From Haemonchus contortus (taxonomy: Eukaryota > Nematoda > Chromadorea > Rhabditida > Trichostrongylidae): DNA of 64,000 nucleotides. The stretch spans positions 46,366,810 through 46,430,809 of the forward strand of contig LS997565.1 in NCBI GenBank assembly GCA_000469685.2, written 5' to 3'. The notes below the pieces were generated by a model, which searched no databases, was not told the origin of the DNA, and was given only the letters and a program-made list of their open reading frames with translations. Below, in pieces: positions 37,526-48,767 of the stretch (its first letter is position 1; every line of letters begins with the position of its first letter). The translations under genes and the position numbers were made by a program.

Positions 37526-40500
37526 ATGGTTTCTCCCAACTGGGAAAGCGACTCTTCTTCCACTTACTGGGAAAGTGACTCAGCCCCTTACTATGACTCT
37601 AGATATACACTCTACTTCAGCGATGATGAAGATCCTTATTTGTAAGTGTTTTTCTTTTTATTCATTATTCTTATAATCATTTTCATTATTTTTCGAATTG
37701 TTTAGAATCGTTCCCACCTGACCTCCCTCTCTTCCTCCTCCCTCCACTTCGAGTGATTCTCTGAGTTTGTTTTGAATGCCCTTTCCTTCAAAATTCAGAT
37801 TTTTTTGAAATAATGGTGGCTGTTTCTTCTATTTCTACTCTACACTACTCATAATCTATTGAAGGTCCATACGGGTGTTAGAAGAGTCCTCTCCATTTCT
37901 TCGGTGTCGTTCAAATAGTTGTTCCAAAGGCACAGTTCGCGATAATTTTGGGGTACCGTTTTTTGGTCGGAAAGCGGAAGTATAGGTTGGGAATAGTTCA
38001 TCAGTAGTGAGAAAAAGCAAAAAATTGCTGATTTCGAGAGAAATAAGGCTCTAAAAAACGTGGAAATAGAGTTGGGCGAGATAACCGTGAAGGGAATAAA
38101 ATGGAAGAGGTATTCAGACGAGATTTCAGTTGTTTGCAATCGCGCAAAGAACTGACTACATCAAACCAGAACTGTAAAGAACTGCCTTCCACTGTCGCTA
38201 TGGGTCATGACAAGTTGCTTGAGCCTCCTACATGGGCTCACCGAAACTGTGAAAGTTCCGTGAAATTCGTCCGGGGATACACACGGTGCCATCTTTGAGT
38301 AACGCCCTATGCAGGCCGTTTTCCGATCTGACAGCGCCACATATTGTATACGTGGGGGCCAGAAACTTATCCAAGGGAGATATTTCATAAGCCATTTTTA
38401 TCGTGAACTGCGTATTTAACTATTATACGAATGAAAATATGGGACGATAAAAAATGGTAGTGAATGGAGAAGATCGGAATGTCAAATCTCAACAGTCTTT
38501 CCTTTTGGCTCGCTGTTGGGTGTTGTGGGCTAAAACATATCTGAAAATTCTCCTCTCAAGATTGTCAACTCTTCCTGGCAAATGATCTTATCTTGGCTTG
38601 CCTTTCATGAGCAGTTAGCAGCCATCACAGGGTATTGGCGCTCGGTGAGTCTTTAGAGATACTGGAAATGACTCATTCTTCGAGATGCCCCAGAACCCCT
38701 TCTGGCTTAAGAGGAATTCCAAATTTTTAAAAATGTTCGGTTTAAAGAAGGATTGAGTGCACTTTCCGAACGAGTAGCTTCAGTCGCAGTGACCACCCAC
38801 TATGGTGGACGAAACCAGGCTGTGCTGATGGCAAACGGTCTAAGAAGAAGCGCCTCGGCTCAACTGTAGTCCCTGGAGCTGCCCTTTCCTCCATCATGAA
38901 AACTGTTGAGGACCCGGCCAATGTTCTCAGCAAGGTAGTACTCATTTCCTGAAGTTTCTTGGTCTCATTTGGAATTTGCTCTTTTAGAAAGGTAGAGATC
39001 GTCTGCTCTCCAATTGTACAGACCCTTTCATGCCTGGTGTGATTTATTCTATGGAGAAGAGAAATCGATGGAAAGAGGTAGATCTATCTATCCTTTCACT
39101 GGGCTCAACCGATATATGTAGTTGGTGGTTTTTCAGGCTAATCCTGCGAAACTTCTCGATAGTGCCGACAATGATGAAGTTTCAGCCCAAGTCGTCGAGA
39201 TGAGGACACCATTCCCAGGTATAACCTATTCCGTCGTTGTATTTCTCCATTGCTTTTCATTTTTTCAATTGGTGGTGTGATGATCAGTGAAAAAGAACAG
39301 AAGACCAGTTACACGAGCCAATTTATGATGCTTTTCAGAAAACTACTGGAAATACAGGGCTGTGTTTGGTGTTCATGAACTCGACGGCAATGGAGAGATG
39401 GTCTCAAAAACTGCTGGAGGACAGGGCACAACGGTAAGCTCACCTTACCTTTTTTATTTTGAAAGTCTTCATTCGAGCATGTTCAACATTTATCCAAAAT
39501 CTCTCATAAACGCTCATTTCATAGCGGAATTCCGAGCAGTTCCTCTGCTAGAGGCAATGCTTTTGGCTAGTCCAATGTATGATCTGTATGACCCATTACG
39601 GATGGAAGACGTGGCTTTTAAATTGGGAGGGATTTGTGAGAATGGGTGCCGATATTTACTTGAGTTATCAAGGTTCCAGTGCATTTTGAAACCGATAATG
39701 AGTCGCCCTCGCGAAGTATGGTACCCCATGGTGAAGGGAATCCACCAATCTATGGGACAAAGGGTTTGACCGCAGCCTTTTGGCACAGCGTCATGGCCTT
39801 TCACCGTGTGGTCATGTTGTGCTCAACCCGGTTCCGCTGTGGTAAAAAATAACGGCCCTGGAGCTTTCCACCTTGCAAAGCCGATCTGGCTTAACACTAT
39901 TTATCTGGGATTTTCAGCACTCTTTCAGAAAAGTTTAATGATGCGATTACCATTCTATGTATTTCAGCTTTCCTGCATGACATCCCCTGGACGTCAAAAG
40001 CATCGGCGAAGTCGCCGCAAGCAAGGCTGCAATGTCTTCGAAGAGAGCGAAAAAAGCGATGCAGAAGAGGTTGCTCCTGGAAAGGCCCGAATACGTTATA
40101 CTATCATGCACGAAAAGCCAGGATATTATGGGCAATATGTACGAAGAAGTTCGTTTCCCTTCACCTTTCACCACTTTTGTATGTATGACACATCGAATGG
40201 AAGTGAGGGAAGGGGGGGGGGGGGGGAGGAGCGTAGAAATAGAGAAGCATCAAATTGTTCACTGGTATATTAATAACTTGAAAGACGTACAGTTTTGAGA
40301 ACACGTCTATGACCTATTCAATCGCTTCCCTTCAGGGATTCGTCAGCAAACTCCGCCCCCTTTTGTGTCGGCCACGCCCACCATTAGCAATCTTTTTCCT
40401 CTTCTTCCTCTTCTTCTCCGACTTCTAATCACCTTTTCCAGCTTTTCATGGCTTCTCAGAGCTGGTTATGCCGATTTGTAAAAACGATGTGAGCTACGAG

Positions 40501-43500
40501 GCACGCTCCGCCCACTGTGGGCGTTCCTCCGCCGGAGTAATTTATGCTGGAGACACCTTCGACATTGCTTCCCCTACATCAACTTTTCTCTGCTGGCTTT
40601 CTCCAACTCGAGTTATAAATGTTTTCATAAAGCATTGCATTTTTGGAAAACGCCGCGCCCATCGGGGATGGGTTTTTCCAGTTGGTCTAACTTACCAATG
40701 CACACCTCTAGCCACCTTTGCACACCAGTTTTGAAGACGTCTTGTGACTGAATTTGAAATCACGGTCCTTAGTACAGCTCATTTCGATGCACGCCACGCC
40801 CGTTGTGGGAGGGGCTCCGCCAAGCTGATGTGCGCTTTATACTTCTCAGAACATGGCCCAATCACCCCACGCTTTACACGGTCTCTCCAAGCAGATCTTA
40901 AGGAGCTAAGGAATTTCGTGGAAGACATACATAACGACAGACGATAGAGCGAAAGGCGAAGCGCATTATAGTAAGTAGGATCATGCTTGATCGAGTGTCT
41001 CCCGTCACTCCTTTCCTTTCCTCCCCCTAGGCCCTCGTGGTAGTGATCCGCCTTTCATCTTTTTGAATCGAATTTCTTATGATCGTTTTATTTAAGGAGG
41101 AAGTTTTGATACATGGAAAAGCGGTCGGTCCAGACGGATTTGCTACAGCGATCCTGAACTCAGTGAAGTCGAACAGAATGAACAGATTGAGGATGACGGG
41201 CATGAATCGAAGAGAGACAAGAAGTAAGTATGAGTTTCGTAGCGTTTGCCTAGTTGGTATTTATGATCGTTCTTGTTTTGAACGGTCGGTGATGCCAGCG
41301 GTTTGAGGTTCCATCTCGGTGATTTCCTGACGGAACCAAGGGTACGTCGTCAGAGAGGAGCGAAAAGTTCAAACCTCTCGTTGAGCTTTGAGAAGATAGT
41401 ACGTTTTTTATTACTGTAGCAGCTGGCCCACATGAATTTGAATATAACGCCATATTTCTGCCTGGTCATTTTCAGGATCTCCCAGAGACCGATAAACTTA
41501 AGCCATTTGATCTCGTAGACATTCCCTCTACTGCAAAGGGATTCTTTGAATTCGGCTGTATCGACACGACTGACTGGACTGATTCTAGTTTTGTTGAGCA
41601 GGTCTGACTTGTACTCCTCAGTCATTTTTGCGGACATTGGGAATAATCTCAGGCAAAGTGGTTTTTCAGGTAGAGGCTCTAAGAACTAACGGATATGAAG
41701 TGCGTTGGTTGGACAGAAGTCATCAGCGAGTTTTAATTGACGCTACGAATGTTGTTGATCAACCTGAGAGCCATACTGGAGAGCCGACTGTCGTAGTGGT
41801 AATCGAGAGGTGCTTCAAAAACAACGTTCCAGGTCAACTTTTGAGGTTGGTGTTTGTTATATTGTAGGTAATGGGCAATTGTGGACGAGTTACACTGTGC
41901 GCCGACTAATGCTTTTTTGGAATTTTCTCATTTTGCAGAGTCCACCTGAACTCTTCATATCTGCCGAAGGAGAAGTTCGACTGGAAAATATTCAAGAAAT
42001 ACCTGACAAAGGGTAAAAAGCTGGGAATCGAGGACATCGTCGACAGAGCTGCTCGACTACCACAGATATCTAAACGACGGTACGTTATCGCATCGAATTC
42101 TGAGTGTATGTCATAAAAAGTCTGTATCGGTTTTTAGCTATGGAAAACGGCTGGATTATTCGTCGCAAATAGAACAGAGCAAAGAGCGACTTCCTATGTT
42201 CAATGTCAAAGAGTTCATAGGCTCGGTATGCTTCTTTCTTAACTTTCGATTGGGATTTCTCAAACTTCTCAGAATCAGGCCATTCCCTCGCAAACATTCT
42301 ACTTTACTAGTTTCCTTTTCTAGAATAGTCAGATCGGAATCACTCCAGCCCTATCCCTCTCATTCCAACCCATTCCCGTCTCCTCTCTCTCTCCGACGCC
42401 TACACAGCATCTGAGTTAAGTATTACCGGATGAAAACTACAGAGCTTTTCGTCGTGAGTGGGACAGCCTTGCTATCGCTCTGCTTCAGAATAGTATGGGT
42501 GTTCTGAAACCCTTTTCATGTTTATAAGATAGCGACTGTCCTCGTTGATGTACCCGTTACTTCGGTTTACCTTACTAGGAACCCCCACACTGAGTCGAGA
42601 GGTTGGTGAGATTAGTTTTAGATGAGTTGTATATATTACATGCATACAATACGCCTTCAGTCGGGTTGGGGTTTGATCAGTAGCTTCCCCTCACCATCAG
42701 CGGTATGGCGTTCATTTTTGAGGAGGAGAGACAATTTACATTTGTCGTCGCGGAACCCAGGAAAACAATAGATGGAACATCATAAAATCTTGTTCAAGGT
42801 CCAGGGACAACCTCTGCAATTTTAGAAGTGTCGTAGCGCGTGATAGCTTAGTGAATTAAATATCTTCTACATATAGTGATCACCCAGCCCAATCTACTTA
42901 GGCCCCATTCCAACCCATCTCTTATTTAAGGTTCTACTCAATAGCTCTGCCGTGTTCACCACACTTTCCAAGGCGATGGATTTTGGGGTCCATAGTTTTT
43001 CCATTTCAGACGCATCGAATCAGTTATAAACATATGGAAAACATGTTGCGTGAACAGGTAGACACCGACACCTTTGAGATTCTCAGCATAGACGGAGAGG
43101 ACGATGATATTCGTGATCGAACTGACATTCCAAGCAAATGCTCCATGGAGAGATCCCCCTCGATACCCTCAGGAGTGGTAAGTGATCTTTTTGACCATTT
43201 CGGAGCTTTCAACGATACGAAATTACGAAATGCTTGTAGAAATGTGATGATTGTGGCAATAATCGCATCAGTGATCTCTACGAAATGGAAGATTGTTGGC
43301 TGTGCAGACAGTGCGTTGCGCAACTGGCGATCCGTCAAATCCGTGCAGACTGTGTGCCGGTGAATCTTCCGGTGAGGAGCTACTCAACTTATTTCGATAA
43401 TCAATTGCTAGAGGAAGTCTGGTGGTATCTTGGTAGTACAAAGGGTAAGTGTGCTTCCCAAAAAGCAAAGATAAGGGTGTGCAGGGTGTCTGATCGGATC

Positions 43501-46080
43501 TAAGCACCCTTTTATAGTTAATGTTCATACTCACACTTTTTTCTTTTCCAGTTCGTTACTCCTTCTAATATAACGGGCTATGATGTCTTGCCTTCGATCC
43601 TCCCACTGCCGCTGCTCAACTTCTATACAAAGGTCCGTTTGGGTGAGTGGTAATGAAAAGTTTGTCGACCTTGGACTGTCCGTTACAGTATGCTGCCACG
43701 AAGCTCATCAAGCAGTCTATGAGCAATATTGTACTAAGGGAATGTCCTGGATGTAAGCACGTTGTCGAGATCGTCATGCCGAATGGTATTTGTTATTTAT
43801 CGAGAAATTGCACTTATTTACTGTAAACAACCTCTGTTTTTGTTTAGAGTATAACTTTGCCCGATGTGAGTGTGGGATCGTATGGTGCACAGTATGCAAG
43901 AAGGAACCACACTGGCCTATGACCTGCGAGACGGCAGCCGAATGGAGAAGGCGATGGAAATATCGTGGTAGGTTTTTGGAGAAGCCTTGACCTTGCCCTC
44001 CCCTTATAAAATAAACCCATTGGATGGGGTCAATACATGAAGTGCCTCCGTTTCCGATTGCAAAAGGAACTAGAACGCTCAGAAGTATTTCAAACTGGGA
44101 ATGGTCTATGTCAAAAAACTGAACTTGCCAGTTAAAACCTTACGGTATTTTGCAGGGCTCAGAGACGATAAACGATCTATTCGCCTGAGAAAAATCTCAT
44201 GTTGCTGTCTTGGGCCTCCAATTGTGGTAAGTTATTGATTGTTTGTATTATTTATATGGAATAATGTTGACTTCTTCTATATGAAAAGACCAGTCATGAA
44301 GAAGAAAGCAGGATGTTGATCTTTCTTGAAGGGGACATGCATTTTCCTGCTCGGAGCCTTCAGAAGCGCATTGTCAGTTTTCCAACGCTTATCGCGTCTA
44401 TACTTCAATAACACTGCACGCGCGAAATCAATACCTATGTTAATGTTTGAACCCACATTGTTGATTGAACCCGCGCTTGCGCGATACACGGCTTGGACTT
44501 TACAAATATGTTCATACTCGGAAAGTCGGTTGATGAGACTGCATTGGCATCCTTAGTAAATGACCAGATTTTTCCTTTCAGTGCGCTTGAGATTCCGTCC
44601 TCCTGTAGTGTTTCGAAGAAGCATCCTAGTAATTGTGTTCTATTATCAGTCATTAGCAAGTTCTAGGGCGGAGGTGGTGTAGTGGCAAGTGGCGCACTAT
44701 ATCACACGCACGGTCAGGGGTTCGAATCTCGGATCGATGCCCGCCTGGGCCAACCAAGCCTTCCATCCCCCGGGGTCGGTTAATTGGTACCAGATCTGTC
44801 TGGGGGATAAAAACACTGACTTGTACATCGGCTGGCCACCGCAAGTCATTGTATAGGTCACATACGCACTCATTACGCCACTTCGATTCTGAATGGAAGT
44901 TGAGTGCGGGGGCGCATCCCTCGGACGGGATTGATTATCGCCAAAAACTTTATCCTTTTATCCTTTTTATCAAGTTCTACTCGGTAATTTATAGTTCGAA
45001 GAGCTCGAAGAGTACGTGGAATGCGAGAACTGCATGATTGCATTCAATCCACAATCCATGTATCGCCTCTCTTATCGAGGTTACCCATACCGGTGTGGGA
45101 AAGTGAGTCATGTGGAGGTTTTCTTGTCGTGTTTTATCTCACTGGTAACTAAGTGTTAAGGTGCCCGTTGTCAAAGACGTTTTCCTCCCTGGTTTCTATG
45201 TCCCTCCCATCAAGAATGAGGTGATAGAGGTATGAACGGTTACAGGCTCAGGAACGATTTTCATTTACTGTTCTTTTTTCAGATTTGTGAAAAGGCTCGC
45301 GACCTTCGTTTTGGAGTCACGGACATGGACGACTTAGATAGAGCGTGTCATGATATAAAACACACCGATCCTAATGTGAAGAGCTGTCGGAATATCATGC
45401 TCATGGTAAGATATGCCGATGTTCCTGCCCCCCATACACTCCTTTCGCTTTGTTTTTGATGATTCCAAAAAAATTTTCTTCACTTGCCCTTACGTCGAAG
45501 AGTGAGACAACGAGAAGATTTCGATGCCTAGGAATTAATTCACTAAATTAATCAATTAATTAACTAAGCTAACTAAAAACTACAATAGCTAGCCTTAATC
45601 ACGCCGGGAAGGTAATAGGATCTGCCTCTGCAGGCTCTTGCGATCCCGGATCTTGGTTATACTTGGCCCTAGACAATAGAGAAAGGACCTCCATAGCCTA
45701 ATTTTATTCTTCATTTGAGACAGAGGTAACCGGGTGGCTGTCTTGGTGCCATAGAAACTACTAGCGAATTCTTTCTGATTCCAGGCCTTATACATAATTG
45801 AATATGGTACCGCTTGGGTTCACATGGAGAAATCACTCTCTGATCGCGAAGCGTTGAAGTCGATGCTCACACAGCTCATCCGTCAACACGAAGAAGTGCT
45901 CAATGCTCCCAATTTTAAGAAGTAAGTAGCGTCTTCTTCTCTAGGTAGTCAAGCTTTCAGATTGTACTTTTCGGACGAAGTCGTAATTTTCCGTATTTCA
46001 GGTCAAGTTTATCCAAATCTCTTCAGTCATTAGACATTGTGGTACGAAAAACGGTTGACTTAATCAAGAAGAACTTGTAG
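37526..46080 (+). CDS. Divergent RBR-like (RING1/IBR) protein, tandem copy B
   Basis: Paralogue of the gene at 27826, 882 aa, same 23-exon structure and phases. Exons: 37526-37641, 38784-38934, 38988-39077, 39137-39218, 39339-39433, 39968-40148, 41097-41223, 41308-41398, 41476-41601, 41670-41845, 41939-42079, 42138-42225, 43010-43177, 43240-43371, 43552-43632, 43689-43785, 43848-43967, 44156-44226, 44995-45102, 45161-45229, 45283-45405, 45785-45921, 46002-46080. Exon 2 differs from copy A at only 4 of 51 residues; other exons (7, 11, 13, 23) are much more diverged. The zinc residues are kept: KCDDCG, CWLCRQC, then the IBR CPGC and CECGIVWCTVCKKEPHWPMT. As in copy A, RING2 is reduced to CENC. 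No stop or frameshift, so both copies look functional and selected at the protein level. Intron 1 holds a MITE not present in copy A. Confidence 0.85.
37925..38418. mobile_element. AAAGGCAC-family MITE in intron 1 of gene B
   Basis: Begins AAAGGCACAGTTCGCGATAA and ends TTATCGTGAACTGCGTATTTAA, inverted ends of the same family as 50360-51011. The corresponding place in gene A (about 28185, between GAATAGTCGTTTT and TATGGATGAAAATG) has no insertion. Confidence 0.85.
44667..44965 (+). mobile_element. tRNA-derived SINE, best-preserved copy
   Basis: Full copy: GGCGGAGGTGGTGTAGTGGC (A-box region), GGGGTTCGAATCTC (B box), CAACCAAGCCTTCCATCCCC, GGGGTCGGTTAATTGGTACC, GGCTGGCCACCGCAAGTCAT, CGATTCTGAATGGAAGTTGA, ending in CGGACGGGATTGATTATCGCC and a T-rich tail. 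It lies in intron 18 of gene B, sense direction. Confidence 0.92.
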
Positions 46081-46504
46081 TTGCGTTATACTATTATATT
46101 TTCATCACTTTTCCATAGTTGTGCCTGCTTGGAGTCTTTCCTCATTTTATAACGGTATCTTTTCTTGACTGTGGAATAACTTGACTCTTGTAATATGTAT
46201 CTTTGACAGTTTTTACTCTTTTAGGGAATGATTTGAATTTTTTTAAATTTATCGAGGGATCTCACTGAACAACGAAGTAAATAGTATGGATTGAAGAGTT
46301 TTTCCACAAAGATATCATGAATTAAAAGTAAGGAAGGCAAAGCCCTACCAGCTTTAGCGGCTGTTCCAAGGGGGGCAAACGAAATTGACTCTGGCAGTTC
46401 TGCCTCTCGTGGAAATTGCTTGCAGTCCCACACCGTCTTCCAAGTAGGGTCACCGAAGGGGCGCCGTCGTACGGGAGGGTGTTTAAGCGATGAAGAAGCT
46501 ATAC

Positions 46505-47074
46505 TTAAAGGCACCTATTCACGAAAAAAAGTTATTGAGTTCTTACCTTATTAATACTCAGCGGCCCCCATGGGTTGTAGAAGGGTCCTTCTCACTCCCG
46601 CTATTTCGACGTCCAGGGCATAGTGGCGGGCCAGTTGTTGTCGTAATTCGCATCTCCGCCCCTCGACCGATGTCACCTTAGACGAGTGTCGAGACGACAC
46701 AGTGTCATGTAATCGCGTCAGGACCCACCCTGAATTGCAAATTGGCAAATTGCCAGAGACGCAATGTGTTGTCTGCTATTGCATTGCGTCTCTGGCAATT
46801 TGCCAATTTGCAATTCAGGGTGGGTCCTGACGCGATTACATGACACTGTGTCGTCTCGACACTCGTCTAACGTGACACCGATCGTCTCTAACCGACGCTC
46901 TTTCAATGTGAAACTCGTCCAACCCCCTTTCCAGCTCTTTTTTTGGCCCTTTGTAATTCTTTTTGTTCATCGTTTTTTGCGCTTTTTTCGTTGTTATCGC
47001 TTCATTCTAGAGTAGTTCTATCGATTTCCGTCACTAAAGGGTACCCTAACGTTTTTGTGAATAGGTGCCTTTAA
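46505..47074. mobile_element. TTAA-flanked MITE with a long central palindrome
   Basis: TTAA at 46505-46508 followed by AGGCACCTATTCACGAAAA and, at the other end, TTTTTGTGAATAGGTGCCT before TTAA at 47071-47074. The 570-bp element shares inner sequence with 50360-51011 (GCGGCCCCCATGGG, CCAGGGCATAGTGG). TTAA target duplication fits the piggyBac superfamily (inference). No transposase. Confidence 0.9.
46678..46870. repeat. Perfect palindrome, 89-bp arms, 15-bp spacer
   Basis: The left arm 46678-46766 (starts TTAGACGAGTGTCGAGACGA) and right arm 46782-46870 are exact reverse complements as read base by base; the spacer is 46767-46781. It is inside the TTAA-flanked MITE. Confidence 0.92.
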
Positions 47075-48767
47075 GTAGAAGAATGCAAAAGGGACCACGT
47101 GGTCGCGCTGTTAGCAAATGACAGGTGCGTATTAATGAGGGAATTGAAGTAGGAGCCTATTCCTACCCTTGTGCTTTGTAATCTTTTATAGTGACTCGGC
47201 GCAACGGCACAAATAAACCAAGGTTAAGTCACAAATCACTTCCCTTGAAAGCCTCCTCGCCCACAAACGTCCTGTTGTACTGCCATCAGGGCTGCATCAT
47301 CTTTTGTTTATCACAAGGAGAGCAGGGGCGATTATGGTAGGTCCAAATGGGATTTCCCCTCATATCGTAGAGGTTTAGGTAAGGGAGAGCGGTTACCAAA
47401 GGATTTTCAAGAGGAATATGATTGCAAGAAAGAAAGCACAGGCATAGAGTTGCGAGTAGTACTATAACTTACGTAAAAATATCTATTAACAGGTTCAAGT
47501 AAAGAAGTATCCGGTGAGGTTAGGGTAACTTTTCAAGTCGGAAGGCGATTATAATGGGTAAATCATGAACGGCAGTTTATGTAAACGACAGTACTTTAAT
47601 TTCAATACAGATTTTATCACAGAAGAAGGTTCCATCAACCTAGAAAAGACTTGTCAGCATCCAACTCGCCGGAAAGAATAGTGGCATCAAGAGAGAAGGA
47701 TGTAAAATATGGGCTGATTGAAGACATTCGGTGCACTGAATGTTGTTTCTTGGTTATATTTACTGTTTACTCCATCTTATTTAAGCTAATTAGTAAAACG
47801 TAACCCATCATGAGGGTTTTGACTCATTTCATGGAGTGCCTTCACCAGTAATCGGTAGCTTTTCGAGATTATCATATACGAAAATTGCTTACCAATTCAG
47901 TTTTATAGAAAATTTGTACAGTACGCATGCCAGCGGGCATCTACCAGAAGCAATTCATCTCCCAGTAGCTTCTTGAAAACACTACCACTTGTAACATAGC
48001 TTTCATAGCTTTATTGCATCTTTAACACAACATTAATAACAGGAATACAGATCAAATGTACTTCAAACAGCAGTTTGTAAAACACTTTGTAAACAATGAG
48101 AATATTCAACAAACAATTTCAACTTACACGGGTATAGCACCCAGATGGGCTAACCGATTTATTAAAAATAAACGGGAAAGAAAAACGCTCAAGATTGTCA
48201 TGACACACGTTAAGAGTAACACATAATTAAACTGAATGCGGAAATGGAAACCTATTTCAAATGAATAGCTTCCCCAGATCAGGATGCTCCAGCGTTCTTA
48301 TCGAGTATAGGAAAAGGTGTTGCCCTGAGTGATATGCTAGAGCCATTTCCTACTGATAAGAATAGTGTCTGGTATTTGTATTGCTCCACTGGTTGAAAGA
48401 AAATTTCAACCAACGAAGGTCGGCGCGAAAGATGACCTAGTCTAGACTTAGTAACCGCAAAGGCAACTCCTGACCAACATCGCTCTTGCCATCTGGTAAA
48501 ATAGCTTTCTTTGATATCTATATAGGAGTATAACCTTTCTAACCTACGAAGCGTTCGTTATAACGTTAACTTAGGTACCGTTCCACGAGCAGTTTCTACT
48601 AGGCGAACAATTTGAAAAACGAATTCTATGAAAACAATTTTAGACACCTATTGGTAGAAGAAGGCAGCAACCGAACGGGAAGTTTCGAATAAGAGAATTG
48701 CCTCGTTCAAGAGGTCCTTCCATAAGAGACTCATTGACGTAAATTCGGCATGAACGACCCGTGATGC
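47075..48767. other. Intergenic DNA between convergent genes
   Basis: About 1.7 kb between the MITE after gene B and the stop codon of the DUF268 gene. No exon, RNA gene or known repeat seen; it should contain the DUF268 gene's 3' UTR (minus-strand AATAAA at about 48158-48163 is a weak candidate). Confidence 0.45.

Noticed and set aside
44667..44760. SINE heads as functional tRNA genes
   Set aside because: A and B boxes are present but no acceptor stem or anticodon arm forms, and the sequence continues into the shared ~220-bp tail.
27826..46080. Splitting each tandem unit into two genes at the ~750-bp gap (31888/32654 and 42225/43010)
   Set aside because: The joining exons are in phase, have normal splice signals, and the linking residues (THRIS.KHME) are conserved in both copies while an ATG-only start would waste them.
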